From assembly GCF_030053895.1 (NCBI RefSeq), contig NZ_CP125781.1, positions 1,116,001-1,180,000 of the forward strand: a stretch of DNA of 64,000 nucleotides, in the 5' to 3' direction. This DNA is from Trabulsiella odontotermitis (GTDB lineage: Bacteria > Pseudomonadota > Gammaproteobacteria > Enterobacterales > Enterobacteriaceae). The notes beneath the pieces were generated by a model. That model saw only the letters and a list, made by a program, of their open reading frames with translations, ran no database searches and was not told the origin of the DNA. Within the stretch, counting starts at the first letter, position 1, and each line of letters opens with the position of its first letter. Made by a program: the position numbers and the translations under genes. Of the stretch, positions 45,832-54,562 are shown piece by piece.

Positions 45832-47910
45832 CTACGCCAGCGCGTCTTTATCTATGCCAAGCCGTTTCATCCGTGAGAGCAGGGTGGTGCGTTTCAGCCC
45901 CAGCTTTTGCGCGGCGCCTCGTGGCCCGGCGACCACGCCGTTCGACGCTTTCAGCACCCGAACAATCAGCTGATATTCGTCTTCGCCATCCCGTGCCTGT
46001 TCCGTGGCGGTCAGCGGCATGTCCGGTATCTCTGTGGTCAGTTCCGGTAGTGACAGTTGCAGCACGTTGCCGTGCGTCAACAGCACAGCGCGCTCGACCA
46101 CGTTCTCCAGCTCGCGCACATTTCCCGGCCACTCCATACGACTGAGCGCGCGCAGCGTTTCTGCCGGAATGCTGTCGATGTTGCGCCCCATGCGGCGGGA
46201 AATTTTAGTGGTGAAGGCTTTGACCAGCAAGGGAATATCTTCCGGACGCTCGCGCAATGGCGGCAGGTGGATCGGAAACACGTTCAGACGATAGTAAAGA
46301 TCGCTGCGAAACTCCCGGTCGGTCACCATCTGCTTCAGGTTGCGGTTGGTGGCGGCAATCAGCCTGACGTCGGTCTGAATCAGCTTGTTGCTGCCGAGAC
46401 GCTCAAACTCCTGTTCCTGCAATACCCGTAACAATTTTGGCTGCAACTCCAGCGGCATGTCGCCCACTTCATCCAGAAACAACGAGCTTTTATCCGCCAG
46501 TTCAAACCGCCCGATGCGTTGCGCGCTGGCGCCGGTAAAGGCACCGCGCTCATGGCCGAACAGATCGCTTTCCAGCAGCCCGGCAGGCATTGCGGCGCAG
46601 TTCATTTTCACCATCCGGCGGCTGTTGCGACTGCTGAGATTGTGGATAGCGCGGGCAATCAGCTCCTTGCCGGTGCCGGTTTCGCCGAGGATCAGCACGG
46701 TGCTGTCGCTTTGCGCCACCATTTCGACCTGCTTGAGCACGCTGTACATGGCGTCGCTGCGGCCGATGATCTCGCCGGATTCGCTTTCGACACTATTGAG
46801 CTGTTCCGTGAGCGCCAGGTTTTCATTTACCAGTCGCTCTTTCAGGCGATGAATTTCCTGATACGCAAGCGCGTTATCCACGGCGATGGAGATGCGTTCG
46901 GCAATCTGGCGCAGCAGCTTCAGGTTGGTGGTGGTAAATACTTTTTCATCACACTGCGCCAGCTTCAGCACGCCCAGCATGGTCTCGCCGGACATCAGCG
47001 GTAGCAGGCACAGCGTCTGGATTTTGTTATCCCAGATCTCAAACAGCATCCGCTCGTAGGGCGCAAACGGGTCGCGCTCGTGCAGGTTGAGCAGAAGCAT
47101 CTCTTTGCTTTTAAATACTCGCTCTGTCAGCGTTCCCGCTTCGTCGGTTTCACTCTGGTTGTGGACAGGGTGATGGTCGTCGAGGTAATGGGTGGAGTAG
47201 ATGTTGAGCTTGCCTTTGCGGTTGCTGCGCAGCACCACGCTGATGGCATCGATACGGAAATAGTGGTGGATCTCCTTCGCCACTTCGCTGACCAGTTCAT
47301 CCATGTCGAGACGCGACAGCACGGCGTTGGTGATCGCCACCAGAATGCGGAAGTTATCGCGCTCATGGCACAGCATTTCGTAATCGACGTTGTTGGTGAC
47401 CCGGCTCTGGATCTGCTCGGTGACGACAGCAACGAGCTGGGTAAACACATGCAGGCGCTGATACTCCTGCTCAGTCCACGGCCTGTCATCATTGCGAATA
47501 AATTCGCAGCCGCCAAAGATATGGCCTTCCGCTGCCAGCGGCAACAGGCAGTAACGGCCGAATGCCGGATAGAGCGGCTCTGCCGCCAGTTGGGGCCAGG
47601 CGTCGCGGAATTCCTGATAGTTGCAATGCAGCGCATCCGGTCGCGACAGCAGACGGCGCACTGGCCCGTGCGCCAGTACCGTTTCATCTTCGTAGGTGAT
47701 GGGTTTTCCCGCGACCGGCGTGGCGTAGTAGCTGGCCCGGTGATTGCCAGGATGCCAGAGCACAATTGCCGCCCGATCCGCCAGCGCGGACTGCTTTACC
47801 AGCCGCAACAGCGCCTCGCTGAGCGCGGCAAGATCCGGCTGCTGTAGTAACGTGCGGGTGATATCGAACAGCCCCTGCTGCCCGAGATCCCCCATGGGGG
47901 TATATGACAT
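45832..47910 (-). CDS. fhlA: Formate hydrogenlyase transcriptional activator FhlA
   Basis: FhlA is a formate-responsive sigma-54 activator of fdhF, hyc and hyp in E. coli. The 692-aa protein has an N-terminal formate-sensing region and a second GAF domain (about 190-350). The AAA+ domain carries GETGTGKE (Walker A), GAFTGA (sigma-54 contact) and the Walker B FLDEVGDM. A C-terminal helix-turn-helix (AAQKLGLKRTTLLSRMKRL) ends it. Two ATGs are available; the one at 47910 has GGATGAG at proper distance and gives the E. coli length. It is the last gene of the hypABCDE-fhlA unit. Confidence 0.96.
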   Translation of the reverse strand: MSYTPMGDLGQQGLFDITRTLLQQPDLAALSEALLRLVKQSALADRAAIVLWHPGNHRASYYATPVAGKPITYEDETVLAHGPVRRLLSRPDALHCNYQEFRDAWPQLAAEPLYPAFGRYCLLPLAAEGHIFGGCEFIRNDDRPWTEQEYQRLHVFTQLVAVVTEQIQSRVTNNVDYEMLCHERDNFRILVAITNAVLSRLDMDELVSEVAKEIHHYFRIDAISVVLRSNRKGKLNIYSTHYLDDHHPVHNQSETDEAGTLTERVFKSKEMLLLNLHERDPFAPYERMLFEIWDNKIQTLCLLPLMSGETMLGVLKLAQCDEKVFTTTNLKLLRQIAERISIAVDNALAYQEIHRLKERLVNENLALTEQLNSVESESGEIIGRSDAMYSVLKQVEMVAQSDSTVLILGETGTGKELIARAIHNLSSRNSRRMVKMNCAAMPAGLLESDLFGHERGAFTGASAQRIGRFELADKSSLFLDEVGDMPLELQPKLLRVLQEQEFERLGSNKLIQTDVRLIAATNRNLKQMVTDREFRSDLYYRLNVFPIHLPPLRERPEDIPLLVKAFTTKISRRMGRNIDSIPAETLRALSRMEWPGNVRELENVVERAVLLTHGNVLQLSLPELTTEIPDMPLTATEQARDGEDEYQLIVRVLKASNGVVAGPRGAAQKLGLKRTTLLSRMKRLGIDKDALA

Positions 47911-47993
47911 TGCACTCATCCAAAAAATGACGCGGGAAACCGACGAATTTTATTGTGACTTAATGATTAATATCGGTTTTTTGAATAAAAGCA

Positions 47994-49004
47994 TTAACAG
48001 ATTCTGGGTAACGGCTCCGCATGCGGTAAATCCAGCGTACGCTTCACGCCGTACAGGCCCGTCAGGCGAACGCCGCGGCGTTCCACCACTTCACCAATCA
48101 TAGCGGCATGCTGGCCGAGCGGGTGTGAACGTAGCTGTGCCAGCACGCTGTCGGCGGCATCACGGGCGACCGCGATCACCAGTTTGCCCTCGTTAGCGAA
48201 GTTGAGGGCTTCCAGACCGAGCAGTTCGCAGACGCCGCGCACCGCGGCATTGACCGGCAACTGCTGTTCGTTGAGTTCGATACCGCAGCCGCTGGCGGCG
48301 GCAAATTCATGCACCACCGCGTTCACGCCGCCACGGGTGGCATCACGCAGGGCTTTCACACCAGTAATGCCGCGCAGCGACTGGATCAGCGGCGTCAGTA
48401 CCGCGCAGTCGCTTACCAGCTCGCCGTCAAGCCCCAGCTGTTCACGTAGGTTAAGGATGGTAGCGCCGTGATCGCCGAGCGTGCCGCTGACCAGCAACAC
48501 GTCGCCAGGCGTTAGCGTCTGCGCGCCCCAGTGAATATCCGCCGGAATGGCGCCCAGCCCGGCAGTATTGATAAACAGCTTGTCCGCCGCGCCGCGCTGT
48601 ACCACTTTGGTGTCGCCGGTGACGATGGCGATGTCCGCCGCTTTTGCTGTCTGCGCCATACTGTTAACCACCGCTTCCAGCGTCGCCATTTCCAGCCCTT
48701 CTTCGAGAATAAATCCGCAGGAGAGGAAACGGGGGATGGCGCCACTGACGGCGACGTCATTGGCGGTTCCGCAAACCGCCAGCTTGCCGATGTTGCCGCC
48801 AGGGAAAAACAGTGGATCGATAACATAGCTGTCGGTGGAAAACGCCAGCCGATCGCCCTGGGCGGTGAACTGCGCCAGATCAAGCCGCGCCTGATCTTCC
48901 TGCTCCGCCAGCCACGGATTATTAAACGCCTGCATAAACAGATCGTTGATTAACTGCTGCATCGCCTGGCCGCCGCTGCCGTGCGCTATCTGGACGCTTT
49001 TCAT
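47994..49004 (-). CDS. hypE: Hydrogenase maturation protein HypE
   Basis: HypE accepts a carbamoyl group from HypF on its C-terminal cysteine and dehydrates it to the cyano ligand of the [NiFe] site. The 336-aa PurM-like protein ends in the essential PRIC. The ATP-binding region shows DSYVIDPLFFPGGNIGKLA and GTANDVAVSGA. It overlaps hypD by 4 bp. hypF is not in the window. Confidence 0.97.
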   Translation of the reverse strand: MKSVQIAHGSGGQAMQQLINDLFMQAFNNPWLAEQEDQARLDLAQFTAQGDRLAFSTDSYVIDPLFFPGGNIGKLAVCGTANDVAVSGAIPRFLSCGFILEEGLEMATLEAVVNSMAQTAKAADIAIVTGDTKVVQRGAADKLFINTAGLGAIPADIHWGAQTLTPGDVLLVSGTLGDHGATILNLREQLGLDGELVSDCAVLTPLIQSLRGITGVKALRDATRGGVNAVVHEFAAASGCGIELNEQQLPVNAAVRGVCELLGLEALNFANEGKLVIAVARDAADSVLAQLRSHPLGQHAAMIGEVVERRGVRLTGLYGVKRTLDLPHAEPLPRIC

Positions 49005-50122
49005 GCTTCACATTCCTGACTTCGATATTGATACCATGCGGCGCATGCGCCTTCGGAAGAGACCATCAGCGCGCCAAACGCACTCTGTGGGTTACAGGTA
49101 TTGCCAAATAACGGGCACTGATGCGGTTTGCAACGGCCCGTCAGCACCTCGCCGCAGCGGGCGCGCGGATCGTCATACACTTTCTGCGGCGCTGGCCGGA
49201 AATACGCTTCGGCATCAAAACGCTGGTAGTCGTCGGTTAAGCGGACGCCGGAGTCGTTAATCAACCCCAGCCCGCGCCATTCGCTGTCGCCTCTGACGGT
49301 AAACACCTCGGCGATGGCGGCCTGCGCCAGCGGGTTGCCGCTGTCCGGCACCACGCGACGGTACTGGTTTTCCACCTCGCTTTTCGCGGCGATTTTCTGC
49401 TCGACCAGCATGCAGACGCCCTGCAGCAGATCCATCGGCTCAAACCCGGCGACCACTAATGGCCGGTGATACTGGCTGGCGATAAACCCGTAGGCGTCAG
49501 TGCCAATCACCATGCTGACATGCCCCGGCGCAAGGAACGCGTCGATGCCGTTATCCGGTTGCTCCAGCAAACTGCGCAGGGTCGGAATTAAAGTGATGTG
49601 CTGGCAGAAAAAGAAGAAGTTGTCGACATTCTGCTCGCGCGCCTGTTGCAGGGTAATGGCGGTGGTGGGCATGGTGGTTTCAAACCCGAGGCCGAAGAAC
49701 ACCACTTTGCGTTGCGGGTTTTGCTGCGCCAGTTTCAGCGCATCCATCGGCGAATAGACGATGCGAATATCCGCACCACGCGCTTTTGCCTGCATCAGCG
49801 AGCCGTTTTTGCCAGGTACGCGCATCGCGTCGCCAAAGGTGCAGAAAATCACTTCCGGGTGGCTGGCGATCTCGGTACAGGTATCAATGCGCCCCATCGG
49901 TAGCACGCACACCGGGCAGCCCGGGCCGTGGATGAATTCGATGTTTTCCGGCAACAACTGGTCGAGGCCAAATTTAAAGATGGCGTGCGTATGCCCGCCA
50001 CACACTTCCATGATGCGCAGCGGTCGCGCGGCGGTGTAATCGAGAAGTCCGGCGCGCGCGCTGAGGTGAGCGATAAGTTTCATCACCTGTTCGGGCGCAC
50101 GGTATTCATCCACAAAGCGCAT
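49001..50122 (-). CDS. hypD: Hydrogenase maturation protein HypD
   Basis: HypD is the iron-sulfur scaffold on which HypC delivers iron and the CO and CN ligands are assembled. The 373-aa protein has the conserved cysteines in EVCGGHTHA and GPGCPVCV near the N-terminus. The cluster cysteines are in the C-terminal part: RCGEVLTG, GRCKPHQCPLFG and TPxxxxG-like contexts. Its start overlaps the hypC stop. Confidence 0.97.
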   Translation of the reverse strand: MRFVDEYRAPEQVMKLIAHLSARAGLLDYTAARPLRIMEVCGGHTHAIFKFGLDQLLPENIEFIHGPGCPVCVLPMGRIDTCTEIASHPEVIFCTFGDAMRVPGKNGSLMQAKARGADIRIVYSPMDALKLAQQNPQRKVVFFGLGFETTMPTTAITLQQAREQNVDNFFFFCQHITLIPTLRSLLEQPDNGIDAFLAPGHVSMVIGTDAYGFIASQYHRPLVVAGFEPMDLLQGVCMLVEQKIAAKSEVENQYRRVVPDSGNPLAQAAIAEVFTVRGDSEWRGLGLINDSGVRLTDDYQRFDAEAYFRPAPQKVYDDPRARCGEVLTGRCKPHQCPLFGNTCNPQSAFGALMVSSEGACAAWYQYRSQECEA

Positions 50123-50394
50123 TATCTCTCCTCACCGTACAGCAGGGCACCGACATCCGGCTCCACCTCGTACATGTTTTGCAGCGCCGCCAGCGTGTCG
50201 CGGGCTTCCGTTTCATTAATCACGCTCATGGCAAAACCGACATGCACCAGCACCCACTGACCGAGGCGCGACGCGCCGGTGTCATCAACGTGACCGACCA
50301 GAGTGAGATCGACATCGCGGCGAATGCCATTGACGTCCACTTTCGCCATGCTGCCGTCAATGGCGCAAATCTGACCGGGAATGCCTATGCACAT
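50122..50394 (-). CDS. hypC: Hydrogenase assembly chaperone HypC
   Basis: HypC binds iron with HypD and escorts the large-subunit precursor. The 90-aa protein begins MCIGIPGQI, in which Cys2 is essential, and has the OB-fold signature GQWVLVHVGFAMSVI. It should serve HyfG here, given that hyc is absent. It overlaps hypB by 10 bp. Confidence 0.97.
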   Translation of the reverse strand: MCIGIPGQICAIDGSMAKVDVNGIRRDVDLTLVGHVDDTGASRLGQWVLVHVGFAMSVINETEARDTLAALQNMYEVEPDVGALLYGEER

Positions 50395-51257
50395 CGCTGT
50401 GCCTCCAGCCAGTTTAGCCAGTGTTCCATGCCTTCGCCGCTGGTGGCGGAGATAAGGATGATTTCAATGTCCGGGTTCACTTCCCGCGCATACGCCATGC
50501 ATTTTTCCACGTCGAAATTGAGGTACGGTAGTAAGTCGACTTTGTTGAGCAGCATCAGCGAGGCGGCAGCGAACATATGCGGATATTTCAGCGGCTTGTC
50601 TTCGCCTTCGGTGACCGACAGCACCGCCACTTTATGACGTTCGCCGAGATCAAACCCCGCCGGGCAGACGAGGTTGCCGACGTTTTCAATAAACAGAATG
50701 CCGCCATCGTCGAGCGGCAGACGCGGCGCGGCATCGGCAATCATCTGCGCATCCAGATGGCAGCCTTTACCGGTATTCACCTGAATGGCAGGCGTGCCGG
50801 TAGCGCGGATGCGCGCGGCATCGTTAACGGTTTGCTGATCGCCTTCAATGACCGCACAGGGCACACGGCCGTTCAGCCGTTGCAGGGTTTCGGTCAGCAG
50901 GGTGGTTTTACCGGAGCCGGGGCTGGAAACCAGATTCAGCACCAGTTGTTGATGCGCGGCAAAGCGCGCGCGGTTGCGGGCGGCGAGCTGGTTGTTTTTA
51001 TCCAGCACGTCGATTTCCACTTCCAGCATCCGGCGCTGGCTCATGCCCGGCGCATGGGTGCCTGCTTCGCCATGACCGTAATGCAGGTCGCCGTGCTCAG
51101 ATTGTGTGGGGGCGAAATCCTGCGTTTTGATCCCGGTGATGCTTAGCGCAGGGCGCGCAGCAGGGGCGAACGGGGCGCCACGAAACGCCGAATGAGGATT
51201 GTGTTCGTCACCTTCAATATAGAGGTTGCCTTCTCCGCAACCGCAAGTGGTACACAT
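50385..51257 (-). CDS. hypB: Hydrogenase nickel incorporation GTPase HypB
   Basis: HypB is the nickel-donating GTPase. The 290-aa protein carries the N-terminal high-affinity nickel motif MCTTCGCGEG and lacks the long His-rich stretch of some species. The GTPase domain has SSPGSGKTTLL, EGDQQT, FIENVGNLVCP and NKVD, with the interface Cys-His pair in KGCHLD. It is 3 bp from hypA. Confidence 0.97.
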   Translation of the reverse strand: MCTTCGCGEGNLYIEGDEHNPHSAFRGAPFAPAARPALSITGIKTQDFAPTQSEHGDLHYGHGEAGTHAPGMSQRRMLEVEIDVLDKNNQLAARNRARFAAHQQLVLNLVSSPGSGKTTLLTETLQRLNGRVPCAVIEGDQQTVNDAARIRATGTPAIQVNTGKGCHLDAQMIADAAPRLPLDDGGILFIENVGNLVCPAGFDLGERHKVAVLSVTEGEDKPLKYPHMFAAASLMLLNKVDLLPYLNFDVEKCMAYAREVNPDIEIILISATSGEGMEHWLNWLEAQRCA

Positions 51258-51260
51258 AGC

Positions 51261-51611
51261 TTACTCCTGATCAATTTCAATTCGCTGGATCTGCATCCCG
51301 TCATCCGCCACGATCTGCAGCGCGTCACTCTGACACTGCGGGCAGCGGCGAACATGTTGTGACAGCAGATGAACGTATTGCTGACAGCGTTCGCACCAGC
51401 ACTCGGCCTGCTGCTCTTCAATATGCAGTTTACAGCCTTCCGCAAGCGTGCCGCGACATACCAGATCAAAACAGAAGCGAAGTGAGCTGCTTTCTACGCA
51501 AGAAAAAGCCCCAATTTTGAGCCAGACCCCGGTTACGCGTTTCGCGCCATTTGCCGCGGCCTGCTGTTCGACGATTTCTATCGCCCGCTGGCAAAGCGTA
51601 ATTTCGTGCAT
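51261..51611 (-). CDS. hypA: Hydrogenase nickel incorporation protein HypA
   Basis: HypA delivers nickel with HypB to the hydrogenase-3/4-type large subunit. The 116-aa protein starts MHEITLCQ (His2 and Glu3 bind nickel), and its zinc site has two CxxC pairs, CWCERCQ and CPQC. The frame runs 30 codons upstream, but the start at 51611 follows CGGAGGCACT. It leads the hyp operon and has its own sigma-54-type promoter. Confidence 0.97.
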   Translation of the reverse strand: MHEITLCQRAIEIVEQQAAANGAKRVTGVWLKIGAFSCVESSSLRFCFDLVCRGTLAEGCKLHIEEQQAECWCERCQQYVHLLSQHVRRCPQCQSDALQIVADDGMQIQRIEIDQE

Positions 51612-51641
51612 AGTGCCTCCGTCTGCAATTTGTCGCAGAAA

Positions 51642-51657
51642 TGCAAAATACAGACCA
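51642..51657 (-). promoter_or_regulatory. Sigma-54 promoter of hypA
   Basis: On the minus strand TGGTCTG-N4-TTGCA has the GG and GC doublets at the required spacing, placing the start near 51630, about 19 bp before the hypA codon. FhlA activation is expected from E. coli. Confidence 0.7.
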
Positions 51658-51659
51658 GC

Positions 51660-51855
51660 TTTTATCCCTTTGATTTTTGAAACGAATAGCACAAGCGACA
51701 CGGTAAAAATGACACTTATGACGATCTGTCGCCACGAATGACGGTGGCCGGGGATCGGCTAAAAACGGCGATCGTCAGAAACGTCGTCACACTGTCGATG
51801 ACAGGCCATACTGATGTCTTATTTTGTTTATCTTATTGATTTTAATATGAATGTT
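51660..51855. promoter_or_regulatory. hyp-hyf intergenic activator region
   Basis: The two sigma-54 promoters diverge from a region without coding potential. It has repeated TGTC/GACA motifs, including a palindrome CTGTCGATGACAG (51792-51804) and a hairpin GCCAC/GTGGC (51731-51748). These are candidate upstream activating sites for FhlA or HyfR. hycA, which lies at this place in E. coli, is absent. Confidence 0.45.
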
Positions 51856-51859
51856 TAAC

Positions 51860-51875
51860 TGGCATGAGATTTGCT
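51860..51875 (+). promoter_or_regulatory. Sigma-54 promoter of hyfA
   Basis: TGGCATG-N4-TTGCT matches the -24/-12 consensus at all invariant positions. The predicted start is near 51886, 31 bp before hyfA. Confidence 0.85.
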
Positions 51876-51916
51876 AATCAAGCGAGATCATTTTCTTCAG
51901 CTTCAGAGGAATATAC

Positions 51917-52537
51917 ATGAACCGCTTTGTGATTGCGGATCCTCAGTGGTGCATCGGATGCAATACCTGCCTCGCAGCCTGCACTGATGTCCATAAAGCG
52001 CAGGGGTTACAGCAACACCCCAGGCTTGCGATGACGCGAACCGAAAGCAGCACTGCGCCTGTGCTCTGTCGTCATTGCGAGGACGCGCCCTGCAAACAGG
52101 TGTGTCCGGTGAACGCCATCGCCTTCGAGGACGGCGGCGTTCTGCTTAACGAAAGCCTGTGCATCGGTTGCAAGCTGTGCGGCCTGGTCTGCCCCTTTGG
52201 CGCGATTACGCCGGCAGGCAGTTCGCCGGTGGATGTGCCCGCGCAGTATGAACACGTCGTACCCGCCGGGCTGCTCGGTGATGTGCCGGCAAGCCCGGAG
52301 GGGATGAACCCTTTCCTGAGCTGGAACGCCGGTATCCGCACCGTCGCGGTGAAGTGCGACCTGTGCCACTTCCTGCCGGAAGGACCCGCCTGCATTCGCT
52401 CCTGCCCAACGCACGCACTGCATCTTATCGAACCTGAGTCGGTGAACGCGCAAATACAACAGCGCAGGGCGCTCACGGCGCTGTCGATGCCGGATGCGTT
52501 GCCGGGCATGGATTACCTCACAGGGGAGCAAAGCTGA
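51917..52537 (+). CDS. hyfA: Hydrogenase-4 ferredoxin-like subunit HyfA
   Basis: HyfA is the electron-transfer subunit linking formate dehydrogenase H to the hydrogenase. The 206-aa protein (E. coli HyfA 205, HycB 203) has four cysteine clusters: CIGCNTCLAAC, CRHCEDAPCKQVCP, CIGCKLCGLVCP and CDLCHFLPEGPACIRSCP. These suit four [4Fe-4S] centres. HyfA and HycB are close; the next genes show that this is the hyf set. It shares one base with hyfB (TGATG). Confidence 0.93.
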   Translation: MNRFVIADPQWCIGCNTCLAACTDVHKAQGLQQHPRLAMTRTESSTAPVLCRHCEDAPCKQVCPVNAIAFEDGGVLLNESLCIGCKLCGLVCPFGAITPAGSSPVDVPAQYEHVVPAGLLGDVPASPEGMNPFLSWNAGIRTVAVKCDLCHFLPEGPACIRSCPTHALHLIEPESVNAQIQQRRALTALSMPDALPGMDYLTGEQS

Positions 52538-54552
52538 TGGATTCACTGCAATTACTAATGTGGTCTGTGGTGCTGTATGTCATCGGTGGGGTGATTTCGC
52601 TGCTGCTGCAGAATAACGAGCGGGGCGCTATCCGCGTCGCCGGGTTGTGCGCCATCGCCGGGGGTATCCTTGGGCTTTGCAGCGCGCTACCGGTGTTGCT
52701 CGGCGGAGAAGTGCTGACCTGGAGCGCCACGGGGCCGTTCTCGTTTGCCCCCTTTAGCGTGCGCATGGACAGCCTTGCGGCCTTTATGGTGACAGTGATT
52801 TCACTGCTGGTAACCCTCTGCGCGCTCTATTCACTCTCCTATATGGAGGAGTATCTGGGCAAAGGCGCGGCGTCGATGGGCTTCTTCATGAATCTGTTCA
52901 TCGCCTCAATGGTTGGCCTGATGGTGATGGACAATGGCTTCTGGTTCATCATTCTGTTCGAAATGATGTCGCTGGCATCGTGGTTCCTGGTGATCGCCGA
53001 CCAGAGCGAAGAGTCAATCAAAGCCGGTCTGCTCTACTTCTTCATCGCTCACGCCGGTTCAGTGCTCATTATGGTGGCCTTCTTCCTGATGTGGCGCGAA
53101 AGCGGCAGCCTCGAGTTTGAGTCGTTTCGTCACCTGAGCCTGACCCCGGTGATGGCTTCCGTGGTCTTTATTCTTGCCTTCCTCGGGTTCGGCGCCAAAG
53201 CCGGTATGCTGCCATTGCACAGCTGGCTGCCGAAGGCGCACCCGGCGGCACCTTCCCATGCTTCTGCATTAATGTCCGGGGTGATGGTGAAGGTGGGGAT
53301 CTTCGGCATCATCAAAGTGGGTGTTGATTTGCTCGGCGCGAGCCAGAGCTGGTGGGGCATCCTGGTGCTGGCCTTTGGCGCGGTTTCCTCCGTGCTGGGC
53401 GTGCTGTACGCGCTTGCTGAGCACGATATCAAACGCCTGCTGGCGTGGCACACGGTCGAGAACATCGGCATCATCCTGATGGGCGTCGGGGTGGGGATGG
53501 TCGGCATTGCCAGCCATCATCCGCTGCTGGCGGTCATCGGTCTGCTCGGCGCGCTGTTCCACCTGCTGAACCATGCGCTATTCAAAGGGCTTTTGTTCCT
53601 TGGCGCCGGGGCGGTGATCTTCCGCGTTCACACCCGTGATATGGAAAAAATGGGCGGTCTGGCGAAGCTGATGCCGCTCACCGGCGCTGCTTTTCTCATT
53701 GGCTGTATGTCCATTTCTGCACTGCCGCCGCTGAACGGTTTCGTCAGCGAGTGGTTTACCTATCAGTCGCTTTTCACCATGAGTCACGACGGCGATTTCG
53801 CCATGCGTCTGGCGGGGCCGGTGGCGATCGTCATGCTGGCGATCACCGGCGCGCTGGCGGCGATGTGCTTCGTTAAGGTCTACGGCATCAGCTTCTGTGG
53901 CGGGGCGCGCAGTGAGCAGGCAGAGCATGCGCGCGAGGTGCCATGGCCGATGACGGCGGCAATGATCGTGATGGCGCTGCTGTGCGTTGCACTCGGTGTG
54001 GGCGCTTCCGTTGTCGCTCCGGTGCTGGCGCAGGTGGCGACCTCGCTGACGCACGGCGCCGATGTGACCGTAGCGAACAATATGCTGCTACAGCCGGGCG
54101 ACAGTGCGCAGGCGATGCTCTCTCCGGCGGTCTCTTTCCTGCTGCTGATTGCGTTGCCAGTGCTACCGCTTGCGGTGTGGTGGGCGCTGCGCGGCGATCG
54201 CGGCGCATTTCGTCGTCGTGGGGAGCCGTGGGCTTGCGGTTATGCCTGGGAAGAGGCGATGTCGGCTTCCGCTGGCAGCTTTACCCAGCCACTGCGGGTG
54301 ATGTTCGCACCGCTGTATCGCATGCGTAAGCAGCTTGATCCGTCGGCGGCGTTGAATCGCAGCCTGACGAAAGTCACCGAAGGGGCCGCGGCGGTCGAGC
54401 CGTTCTGGGACGACCGTATTATCTGGCCGCTGGTACGTCTGGTTCAGCGGATGGGGGCCGGCATCCAGCGGATGCAGAGCGGGGATTTCCGCCTCTACTG
54501 CCTGTATGTGGTGGTAGCGCTGGTCGTTCTGTTACTGGCTGTGGCCCTGTGA
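52537..54552 (+). CDS. hyfB: Hydrogenase-4 membrane subunit HyfB
   Basis: The 671-aa protein is a NuoL/MrpA-type antiporter-like subunit with about 16 membrane helices. Its length fits HyfB (672) and not HycC (608). Key charged/proton-path regions are in MSLASWFLV, LPLHSWLPKAHPAAPSHASALMSG and ALAEHDIKRLLAWHTVENIG (conserved Lys and His). It ends in an extra C-terminal hydrophobic segment. It anchors the hydrogenase arm and probably contributes to ion pumping. Confidence 0.95.
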   Translation: MDSLQLLMWSVVLYVIGGVISLLLQNNERGAIRVAGLCAIAGGILGLCSALPVLLGGEVLTWSATGPFSFAPFSVRMDSLAAFMVTVISLLVTLCALYSLSYMEEYLGKGAASMGFFMNLFIASMVGLMVMDNGFWFIILFEMMSLASWFLVIADQSEESIKAGLLYFFIAHAGSVLIMVAFFLMWRESGSLEFESFRHLSLTPVMASVVFILAFLGFGAKAGMLPLHSWLPKAHPAAPSHASALMSGVMVKVGIFGIIKVGVDLLGASQSWWGILVLAFGAVSSVLGVLYALAEHDIKRLLAWHTVENIGIILMGVGVGMVGIASHHPLLAVIGLLGALFHLLNHALFKGLLFLGAGAVIFRVHTRDMEKMGGLAKLMPLTGAAFLIGCMSISALPPLNGFVSEWFTYQSLFTMSHDGDFAMRLAGPVAIVMLAITGALAAMCFVKVYGISFCGGARSEQAEHAREVPWPMTAAMIVMALLCVALGVGASVVAPVLAQVATSLTHGADVTVANNMLLQPGDSAQAMLSPAVSFLLLIALPVLPLAVWWALRGDRGAFRRRGEPWACGYAWEEAMSASAGSFTQPLRVMFAPLYRMRKQLDPSAALNRSLTKVTEGAAAVEPFWDDRIIWPLVRLVQRMGAGIQRMQSGDFRLYCLYVVVALVVLLLAVAL

Positions 54553-54562
54553 GGAGAATGAG

